The notes beneath the pieces are model-generated. The model was given only the letters and a program-made list of their open reading frames with translations, was not told where the DNA came from and searched no databases. Of a stretch of DNA of 5,874 nucleotides, positions 1-5,874 are shown piece by piece. The DNA is from Alphaproteobacteria bacterium (GTDB taxonomy: Bacteria > Pseudomonadota > Alphaproteobacteria > RS24): positions 1 through 5,874 of the forward strand of contig JAAOIL010000150.1 of the NCBI GenBank assembly GCA_015163825.1. Direction: 5' to 3'. Made by a program: the position numbers and the translations under genes. Positions within the stretch are counted from its first letter, which is position 1, and each line of letters starts with the position of its first letter.

Positions 1-1104
1 GCGTTATATCTGACATCGGGCTTTACCTATGACAATGCCGAACAAGCCGAAGCCCGCTTCAAGCAAGAAGAAACAGGATTTTTATATTCTCGCTTTGGTA
101 ACCCAACTGTGCGCGCCTTTGAGGAACGCATGATAGTGCTGGAAGGCGACGGGGCGCAAGATGCAAGAGCCACCGCTACGGGTATGGCTGCCGTGACGAC
201 TGCCCTATTTTCGCTCGTAAAAACGGGCGATCATGTCGTGGCGGCGCAGGCTCTGTTTAGTTCGTGCCGCTATGTCGTGGAAACTTTGTTGCCACGTTTC
301 GGGGTGGAATGCACTCTGGTTGATGGGCGCGAATTGAGTGAGTGGAAATCTGCTATGCGCCCCAATACAAAAGTGTTGTTTTTAGAGACACCCTCTAATC
401 CGCTATTGGAGATTTGTGATATGCAAGCCATTGCACATCTCGCGCACGAGAACGACGCAAAACTTGTCGTGGATAATGTTTTTGCCACGCCGATTTTGCA
501 AAAGCCCTTTGCCTTTGGTGCCGATGTCGTGGTCTATAGTGCGACCAAACATATTGACGGACAGGGGCGGTGTCTGGGTGGTGTGATATTGGGGGCGGCT
601 GATTTTATCGCTGATGATGTCGGGCAGTTTATTCGCCAGACAGGACCATCGCTGAGCCCCTTTAATGCTTGGGTGATGCTGAAAGCCCTAGAGACTTTAT
701 CATTGCGCGTGCAAGCCCATTGCGATAATGCCGAAGCCATTGTTGAATTCTTGGCAACCCATAAACAAGTGGAACGTATTTATTATCCGCATGATGCCTC
801 GCATCCGCAACATAATCTGGCAATGGCACAAATGAGCCGTGGCGGTAGCCTGATAGCCTTTGATGTAAAAGGTGATAAACAAAAAACCTTCGCCATCGCC
901 AATGCCTTGCGGCTGATTTTAATCTCTAATAATTTGGGTGATGCGAAAAGTCTTATCACGCACCCCGCCACGACAACCCATAGCAAACTATCCCAAGAGG
1001 CGCGCGATGCCTTGTCTATCAAAAATGGCACATTGCGGTTGTCTGTCGGGCTGGAACATGGCGATGATATTATCGCCGACCTTGACCAAGCCCTTAATGG
1101 ATAA
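1..1104 (+). CDS. metZ: O-succinylhomoserine sulfhydrylase, 5'-truncated by window edge
   Basis: PLP enzyme of the Cys/Met metabolism family (cystathionine gamma-synthase fold type I). MetZ condenses O-succinylhomoserine with sulfide to give homocysteine, the cytosolic direct-sulfhydrylation route to methionine. The frame is open from base 1, giving 367 visible residues; the family is usually about 390-400, so roughly 25-35 N-terminal residues lie outside the window. The GTG at 109 is an internal Val codon, because family sequence (LTSGFTYDNAEQAEARF, then YSRFGNPTV) precedes it. Visible motifs, numbered from base 1: Tyr29/Arg31 of YSRFGNPTV (phosphate contact from the neighbouring subunit), Gly61-Met62, Asp158 in VVDNVFATP (pairs with the PLP ring nitrogen), Lys183 in SATKHIDGQGR (Schiff-base lysine), and Arg346 in LRLSVGLE (substrate carboxylate). 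The DGQGR-x-LGG stretch after the lysine favours MetZ over MetB or MetC. The close alternative is another O-acyl-homoserine sulfhydrylase. trkH follows after 5 bases, so the two are probably cotranscribed. Confidence 0.93.
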   Translation, partial: ALYLTSGFTYDNAEQAEARFKQEETGFLYSRFGNPTVRAFEERMIVLEGDGAQDARATATGMAAVTTALFSLVKTGDHVVAAQALFSSCRYVVETLLPRFGVECTLVDGRELSEWKSAMRPNTKVLFLETPSNPLLEICDMQAIAHLAHENDAKLVVDNVFATPILQKPFAFGADVVVYSATKHIDGQGRCLGGVILGAADFIADDVGQFIRQTGPSLSPFNAWVMLKALETLSLRVQAHCDNAEAIVEFLATHKQVERIYYPHDASHPQHNLAMAQMSRGGSLIAFDVKGDKQKTFAIANALRLILISNNLGDAKSLITHPATTTHSKLSQEARDALSIKNGTLRLSVGLEHGDDIIADLDQALNG

Positions 1105-1109
1105 CATTT

Positions 1110-2597
1110 ATGGGTAACAGCCATAGTTATAAAACGGTCTTCTTCATCATCGGCACAATGCTGGCGGCCCTTGCCGTTGGTATGATTATTCCCGCCATCG
1201 CCGATGTCGCCACAGGCGATGAAGATTGGCGGGGCTTTCTGGTATCGGCTGCCTTTACAGGATTTATCGCTGTCGCCTTAATCTTGACCAATCGGGGTGA
1301 TTTGCCACCGCTTTCTGCCGCTCACGCTTTTTTATTAACCGGCTTGACGTGGATTGCCCTTGCCGCCTTTGCCGCTTTGCCGCTTGCCTTTAGTCGCCTT
1401 GATCTATCCTATACCAATGCCTTTTTTGAAGCCATGTCGGGGCTTACAACAACAGGGGCGACTGTGATTATTGGGTTGGAAGAAGCACCGCCCTCTATTT
1501 TATTATGGCGGGCTTTGTTGCAATGGTTCGGTGGTATCGGCATTATTGTAACCGCCATTTCTGTTTTGCCACTCTTGAATGTGGGCGGTATGCAATTGTT
1601 TCGCTTAGAAAACTCCGACACATCTGAAAAGATATTGCCACGCACCGCCCAATTGGCAGGATCTATCGGGCGGCTTTATGTCATCATCACGGGCGCTTGT
1701 GCGTGTGCTTATTTTGTCGCCGGAATGTCCGTCTTTGATGCCACAACCCACGCCATGACAACCATCGCCACAGGCGGGTTCTCTACCCATGATGATAGTT
1801 TCGCCGCCTTTGATAGTGCCGCGATAGAATATGTCGCTATCATATTTATGATTGTCGCGTCTCTGCCATTTGTCGCTTATCTGCAAATCACAAATAATTT
1901 TACCCGTGAGAAAGTGCGCGGGTTTTTTGAGGACGCACAAATCCGTATGTTTTTTGCTTTGGTGGCGTTATGTATTATAACACTCTGGGCGTATCAAATT
2001 ATGGCGCAAGTTGGCGGTGCCAGTGGAGAAGGGAGTGGGGGTGAATCTTTGCGCTATGCCGCCTTTAACGCCACATCTATTTTGACAGGCACAGGCTATG
2101 TCTCTACCAATTACAGCACATGGGGCGGCTTTGCCATTATCTGCTTCTTCTTATTATCATTTATCGGCGGGTGTGCCGGCTCTACCGCTTGTGGGCTAAA
2201 GATATTTCGGGTGCAGATATTATTCAAAACGGGCTGGCGTTATGTGCGTCAATTAAGTTTTCCCAATGGCGTATTTATCATCCGCTATAATGGACGCTTG
2301 CTAGATGATGCCACCGCCAATTCTATCACGGCTTTTATATTTATATTCTTCTTAACCTTCGCCTTTATCGCCGTCATATTAAGCCTTATGGGGCTGGAAC
2401 CATTGACCGCCCTATCCGCCTCTGCCGCCGCTATCGCCAATGTCGGACCCGGTCTGGGCGAAGTGATAGGACCCACCGGCACTTATACCAGCCTGCCCGA
2501 TGGCGCAAAATGGTTGCTGGCAGCCGGCATGTTATTGGGGCGATTGGAGTTCCTTACAATACTAGTAATGCTAACGCCTGAATTCTGGCGGCGTTAA
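1110..2597 (+). CDS. trkH: TrkH-family potassium uptake protein (pore-forming subunit)
   Basis: Inner-membrane K+ translocating subunit of the Trk/Ktr/HKT superfamily. It is 495 residues, close to the usual 480-500, and complete. Four repeated membrane-pore-membrane units are visible through their filter loops: TTTGAT (113-118), ATGGFS (220-225), TGTGYV (326-331) and NVGPG (444-448). Other family signatures are QWFGGIGIIV (138-147), GGCAGSTACGLKIFR (353-367, near the intramembrane gating loop), and GMLLGRLEFLTIL (473-485) with Arg478 in the last helix, where a conserved Arg faces the gating loop in known structures. The C-terminus TPEFWRR is typical. The first helix begins near residue 9 and the N-terminal residues 10-60 match the usual TrkH opening, which supports the ATG at 1110. 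The only Shine-Dalgarno candidate is GGA at 1099-1101, 8 bases upstream and overlapping the end of metZ, so coupling to metZ translation is plausible. TrkH normally works with the NAD(H)/nucleotide-binding ring protein TrkA; none is in this window. Confidence 0.95.
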   Translation: MGNSHSYKTVFFIIGTMLAALAVGMIIPAIADVATGDEDWRGFLVSAAFTGFIAVALILTNRGDLPPLSAAHAFLLTGLTWIALAAFAALPLAFSRLDLSYTNAFFEAMSGLTTTGATVIIGLEEAPPSILLWRALLQWFGGIGIIVTAISVLPLLNVGGMQLFRLENSDTSEKILPRTAQLAGSIGRLYVIITGACACAYFVAGMSVFDATTHAMTTIATGGFSTHDDSFAAFDSAAIEYVAIIFMIVASLPFVAYLQITNNFTREKVRGFFEDAQIRMFFALVALCIITLWAYQIMAQVGGASGEGSGGESLRYAAFNATSILTGTGYVSTNYSTWGGFAIICFFLLSFIGGCAGSTACGLKIFRVQILFKTGWRYVRQLSFPNGVFIIRYNGRLLDDATANSITAFIFIFFLTFAFIAVILSLMGLEPLTALSASAAAIANVGPGLGEVIGPTGTYTSLPDGAKWLLAAGMLLGRLEFLTILVMLTPEFWRR

Positions 2598-2620
2598 GTG
2601 GCGGGCTTTACTTAGCTGCC
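2590..2620. terminator. possible weak hairpin across the convergent stop codons
   Basis: The left arm GGCGTTAAG (2590-2598) can pair with CTTAGCTGCC (2611-2620) in a stem of about 9 pairs with one G-T wobble and one bulged T. The 12-base loop (2599-2610) holds the spacer and the RND stop. The left arm carries the trkH stop codon (2595-2597). No run of T follows on either strand, so this does not look like a strong intrinsic terminator. It may be a modest bidirectional signal or chance. It is the only candidate found between the two converging genes, which are 10 bases apart. Confidence 0.2.
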
Positions 2621-5600
2621 GAAAGGTAACGAGAAAAGAAGCCTCTGCCATCTTCCATAATACCCAATAAAGACGGCACGATTAACAGCACAATAAAAGA
2701 AGCACACCCCAAACCCCACGCTAATGTGATAACCATAGGCAATAGGAATTGGGCTTGGACGCTCGTTTCAAAGAGTAATGGCGTGAGACCTAACACTGTC
2801 GTGAGCGATGTCAGCAACACCGCTCTTAATCTGTCGCAGACACCATTGATAGTGGCGGTGCGTAAATCTTCGCCATTGTCTAGGCGTTCTTCTATGCGGC
2901 TCATTAAAATGATAGAATTATTCACCAAAATACCCGATAGACCCAACAGACCGACCATGCTGAGAAAAGTTAAATCATAACCTTGCACATAATGCCCGAT
3001 AACCGTGCCAACCAAACCAAACGGAATGATAGACATAATAACCAAAGGGCGCACATAATCTGCAAACACCAAAGCCAAAATCAAATAGATTAACCCCAGC
3101 GCAATCATCGCGCCCAAACGCAAATCTGTTAGGGTGTCGCGTTGGTCTTCGCTTCTGCCGCCAAAATAATAACCGATATTATATTTGCGACTTATATCTG
3201 CCAAGTCAGTCTGTGCCAAAGTCTCTAACACATCATTGGGATTACCCGCCGCCGAATCATAATCGGCAACAATATCAACGGTGACCGCGCCATTGCTACG
3301 CCGCACAGAGGAAAAGCCCGGCTCTTCGGCAATATCAACAATGGAATGGAGCGGCACATATTGCTCGCTTGTGTTTGTGGTGGCGTTGGTGGCGGTTATA
3401 GAAAGCGGCACACGCAATTCTACATCTTCTAGGTTTTGCGGGGCGTTGATGAAGCGGGGTTGCAGGACACGAATCGTCACCTCCTCATCATCACGCGCAA
3501 ATCTTTTGGCAATGCGCCCTTGCAAAGAGCCGCGCGCCGCCACACCTATCATCTGGTTGGTGAAGCCTAATGCCGCCCCTTGCGCATTCACTTTCAATAA
3601 TAATTGCTGCTTATTATAAAATAAATTATCACGGGCACGGCGCACCCCCGCAAATCGCTCTAAGGCTTCGCGCACTTCTAGGGCTGCCAATTTTAATTGG
3701 ACCAAATCATCACCATATAAGCGGATATCTATGTCATTGCCAGGGGGACCCAGTCGTTCTTCATTAACAAAGACATAACGCAACCCCGCCATTTCTGGGA
3801 TACGTGCCTGCCATAATTCTACAATCTTTTGGGTGCGAATATCACGCGTTTCGCTGGAGGTCAGTTCTACCCAGACGACACCACGCTCATCGCCTTGTGA
3901 AATACCTGTCGTGCCGACTTGCGTAAAACGTGTTTGCACCAAACTATTGCGGGTGCCACCCAACTCTATCTCTACCTCGTCAAGGGTTTGCTCCACACGG
4001 CGCAACCCCGCCAAAGTTTCAGCGCGTGCTGTGCCCGGCTGGAAAAAAACATAAGCTTGTATCACTTCGCCTTCGGGCGAGGGGAAAAAGCGGAACGCCA
4101 AACGCCCTGATGCTAAAATGCCAATACAGATAATCAACACCGCTAGACCTGTCGCCAATGTCGCATAACGATTATCATAGCATTTGCCGACAAACGCCCG
4201 AAAGCGCCCTTGTCTGAATTCCTCAAACCACTGTAGGAAATCTTTGCGCCAGCCATCGCGAGGCGGTTTCACCTTATCTAATGTATGGCTTAAATGACCC
4301 GGTAAGACAAAAAAACATTCCACCAATGACGCAATCAACACACAAAATAAGACAAGCGGGATAGGGCGCACGATTTGCCCAAATGTATCATCAACCACCA
4401 GCATCGGTAAAAATGCCGCCAATGTCGTGAGTGCCGCCGCTATAATCGGGATTGTCATACGCCGTGCCGCGCCTTCTGACGCACTGCGCGCATCCCCGCC
4501 CGCCTCGTGCAAAGTGGAGGCGTGTTCGCCAACCACCACCGCATCATCAACAATGATACCAACGGTCATAATCAAAGCAAACATGGTGAGCATATTAATG
4601 CTCATCCCCAGCATGAGCATCGCCGCAAAAGTCGCCAACATGGAAGCCGGAATACCAGCCGCTACCCAAAAGGCAATGCGCCCATTCAAAAATAAAAACA
4701 ACACCAGCATAACCAATATCATACCGCCCACACCATTATAGAGTAACACATTGATACGTTGGACTATCTTATTGGCTTGCACATCAAATATTTTTACCTC
4801 TAATGTCGGGGGTAAGGTCGGGCGCACATTTGATAAATAATCACGGATAGTGCGGGTCGTCACCAGCGCATCAGAGGTTTTACTGCGCTGGACGGTGAGC
4901 CTGATAGCACGGTTATTGCCCTGATAGCCCTCGCTTTGCGCGGAATCATAATTCTCATAAACATGAGCGACATCACCCACTTGCACTTGTCTGCCATTGG
5001 CGGTGGTGCGTAAATCTATGGCTGCCACTTCTTCTGCCGTCATCGCCAGACCGACTGCCCGCACTTGTTGCTCTACCGCACCACGCAATGTGCCGCCCGG
5101 CGTGTCTAGCGAAGAATTATTGATACGCATAGCAATATCGCTGACCTCTAACCCATAACGGCGCAATTGCGAGGGGCGCACCTCTACCCAAATCTCTTCA
5201 TCACGCAAACCAGTGAGCGTGATTTTATCTACCCCCGCCGCTAGTAAGCCATCACGGATTTTTTTCGCATGCGCTCGTAAAGCGCGTTCTTCTAAATCAC
5301 CCGATATTAAAATGGACGCCACCTCTTCATAAAATGTTTCCTGCGCTATGATGGGGCGCTCTGTATCTTGGGGTAAGGTATCTATCGCATTGATTGCCGC
5401 TTCAACATCGCTGACCGCCTTTTGCATATCGGCATCGGACAAAAACTCTATCGTGATTGTCGCAAAGCCTTCGCGCGAACGCGAGCGCAACTCCTTCACG
5501 CCATCAATATAGCGCACCTCTGGCTCTATAATGGCGACAACATTGGTATCAATATCTTGCGCACTTGCCCCCGCCCATTGCACACTAACAGTGATGATAT

Positions 5601-5739
5601 TAACCTCAACAGTCGGGAAAAATTGCGTGTTTAACTTGCTGATGCCAAACAGCCCCGCCATTATCATACCGATAAAAAGAAGATTGGCAGCATTCTTATG
5701 ACGCGCAAAAACTTCTATCAGGGGGGGGAGGAAATTCAT
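2608..5739 (-). CDS. RND-family efflux transporter permease (AcrB-like inner-membrane pump)
   Basis: Proton-driven trimeric inner-membrane pump of the resistance-nodulation-division superfamily. With an adaptor and an outer-membrane channel it exports hydrophobic or amphiphilic compounds. At 1043 residues it has the usual AcrB-like length (about 1020-1050) and the duplicated layout: TM1 near 15-35, a large periplasmic porter/docking region 40-330, TM2-TM6 about 335-480, a cytoplasmic link 481-527, TM7 about 528-548, a second periplasmic region 550-865, and TM8-TM12 about 873-1021. TM4 holds GIIVDDAVVVGE (394-405), with the proton-relay pair Asp398/Asp399. TM10 reads GILVNNSIIL (936-945), with Asn940 where AcrB has its relay Lys. 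Arg972 of RLRAVLLTS in TM11 is kept. The opening MNFLPPLIEVFARH, just before TM1, is normal for the family and fixes the ATG at 5739. The adaptor gene ends 21 bases upstream, so they form one operon. Substrate cannot be told from sequence; multidrug or lipophilic-compound export is the broad inference. A run of eight C lies in codons 4-7. Confidence 0.95.
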   Translation of the reverse strand: MNFLPPLIEVFARHKNAANLLFIGMIMAGLFGISKLNTQFFPTVEVNIITVSVQWAGASAQDIDTNVVAIIEPEVRYIDGVKELRSRSREGFATITIEFLSDADMQKAVSDVEAAINAIDTLPQDTERPIIAQETFYEEVASILISGDLEERALRAHAKKIRDGLLAAGVDKITLTGLRDEEIWVEVRPSQLRRYGLEVSDIAMRINNSSLDTPGGTLRGAVEQQVRAVGLAMTAEEVAAIDLRTTANGRQVQVGDVAHVYENYDSAQSEGYQGNNRAIRLTVQRSKTSDALVTTRTIRDYLSNVRPTLPPTLEVKIFDVQANKIVQRINVLLYNGVGGMILVMLVLFLFLNGRIAFWVAAGIPASMLATFAAMLMLGMSINMLTMFALIMTVGIIVDDAVVVGEHASTLHEAGGDARSASEGAARRMTIPIIAAALTTLAAFLPMLVVDDTFGQIVRPIPLVLFCVLIASLVECFFVLPGHLSHTLDKVKPPRDGWRKDFLQWFEEFRQGRFRAFVGKCYDNRYATLATGLAVLIICIGILASGRLAFRFFPSPEGEVIQAYVFFQPGTARAETLAGLRRVEQTLDEVEIELGGTRNSLVQTRFTQVGTTGISQGDERGVVWVELTSSETRDIRTQKIVELWQARIPEMAGLRYVFVNEERLGPPGNDIDIRLYGDDLVQLKLAALEVREALERFAGVRRARDNLFYNKQQLLLKVNAQGAALGFTNQMIGVAARGSLQGRIAKRFARDDEEVTIRVLQPRFINAPQNLEDVELRVPLSITATNATTNTSEQYVPLHSIVDIAEEPGFSSVRRSNGAVTVDIVADYDSAAGNPNDVLETLAQTDLADISRKYNIGYYFGGRSEDQRDTLTDLRLGAMIALGLIYLILALVFADYVRPLVIMSIIPFGLVGTVIGHYVQGYDLTFLSMVGLLGLSGILVNNSIILMSRIEERLDNGEDLRTATINGVCDRLRAVLLTSLTTVLGLTPLLFETSVQAQFLLPMVITLAWGLGCASFIVLLIVPSLLGIMEDGRGFFSRYLSAAK

Positions 5740-5750
5740 GGGGGGTGTCG

Positions 5751-5754
5751 TTCC
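5751..5754 (-). promoter_or_regulatory. weak ribosome binding site for the RND gene
   Basis: On the minus strand the adaptor stop is followed by GTTTTTGGAACGACACCCCCC and then ATG. GGAA is the only Shine-Dalgarno-like element. It sits 11 bases before the start, longer than the ideal 5-9, and a run of six C fills the end of the spacer. The site is weak, and translational coupling to the adaptor gene ending a few bases upstream may matter more. Confidence 0.3.
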
Positions 5755-5760
5755 AAAAAC

Positions 5761-5874
5761 TTATTGCTTGGGGGTTTGTGCGAGGGTGGGAGGGGCGGCA
5801 ATAAGCACCGCCACACCCGCCGCCGCTTCATTAAAACGTGTCAGCAAGATATTTTTGCCATCAGAAATAGTGCC
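5761..5874 (-). CDS. C-terminal end of a probable RND periplasmic adaptor (membrane fusion protein), truncated by window edge
   Basis: The minus-strand frame is open from the right edge to a TAA at 5761-5763, giving the last 37 residues. It begins GTISDGKNILLTRFNEAAAG, continues VAVLIAAPPTLAQ and ends TPKQ. The pattern of a short 'SDG-x-x-ILLTRF' turn and strand followed by 'GVAVLI' resembles the membrane-proximal end of HlyD/AcrA-type adaptors, where a '...GLxxGDxVV...' strand is followed by a short Pro/Ala/Gln-rich tail. Such proteins are usually lipid-anchored or membrane-anchored in the periplasm and bridge the pump and the outer-membrane channel. The visible part is too short for firm family assignment; the main support is its place 21 bases upstream of the RND pump on the same strand, the standard adaptor-pump order. 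More than 300 residues would lie outside the window. Confidence 0.6.
   Translation of the reverse strand, partial: GTISDGKNILLTRFNEAAAGVAVLIAAPPTLAQTPKQ

Noticed and set aside
109..111. GTG as a possible start of metZ
   Set aside because: The frame is open to base 1 and the 36 preceding residues match conserved MetZ sequence, so this is an internal Val.
783..1124. 113-residue minus-strand open frame antisense to the end of metZ
   Set aside because: It lies wholly opposite a clear metZ frame, and its translation shows no family motif or plausible domain. It is explained as a shadow of the sense codons.
1355..1395. Near-tandem GCCGCTTTGCCGCTT-like repetition in trkH
   Set aside because: It encodes an Ala/Leu/Phe-rich membrane helix (residues about 82-95); codon bias explains the repetition, and no exact repeat array is present.
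1605..1940. 111-residue minus-strand open frame inside trkH
   Set aside because: It is antisense to conserved TrkH pore segments, with no recognisable motif and no ribosome site of note.
3281..3619. 112-residue plus-strand open frame inside the RND gene
   Set aside because: It is a shadow of the conserved second periplasmic region of the pump, with low-complexity and irregular composition.
4587..4604. Perfect 7-base inverted repeat TGAGCAT-ATTA-ATGCTCA, with a further ATGAGCAT just downstream
   Set aside because: It lies inside the RND TM3-TM4 coding region and is accounted for by repeated Met-Leu codons; no sign of an operator or terminator role.
4427..4741. 104-residue plus-strand open frame opposite RND TM2-TM5, rich in Ile/Ala/Met
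   Set aside because: The hydrophobic look comes from the antisense of transmembrane codons; the sense frame has the diagnostic Asp-Asp motif.

Overview
The window is almost entirely coding and reads as a compact stretch of chromosome from a Gram-negative proteobacterium. An alphaproteobacterium is most likely, judging by the resemblance of the MetZ and TrkH proteins to alphaproteobacterial forms; this is an impression from the translated sequence, not a search result. Only about 36 bases lie outside genes: 5 between metZ and trkH, 10 at the convergent junction and 21 between the two efflux genes. I see no mobile element, CRISPR array, tRNA or rRNA.

Layout. Bases 1-1104 (+) hold the 3' nine-tenths or so of metZ, a PLP-dependent O-succinylhomoserine sulfhydrylase of methionine synthesis, cut by the left edge. 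Five bases later comes a complete trkH (1110-2597, +), a potassium-uptake membrane subunit with all four pore-loop filter signatures. The spacing suggests cotranscription. The opposite strand then carries an efflux operon read from right to left. The last 37 residues of a probable periplasmic membrane fusion (adaptor) protein lie at 5761-5874, followed after 21 bases by a complete 1043-residue RND inner-membrane pump (2608-5739). The trkH and RND genes converge, with their stop codons 10 bases apart.

How they work together. The right half is a typical adaptor plus RND permease pair, which would work with an outer-membrane TolC-like channel that is not in this window. The left pair (methionine synthesis and K+ uptake) has no obvious functional link beyond likely shared transcription. 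The partner TrkA (cytosolic NAD-binding gate) is not here.

The genes are ordinary families and I found no convincing novel system. The points most worth a second look are C-rich homopolymers around the RND start codon, which might allow slippage; a G-rich stretch on the + strand inside the adaptor gene's end; the Asn that replaces the usual TM10 Lys in the pump; and a weak hairpin spanning the two convergent stop codons.
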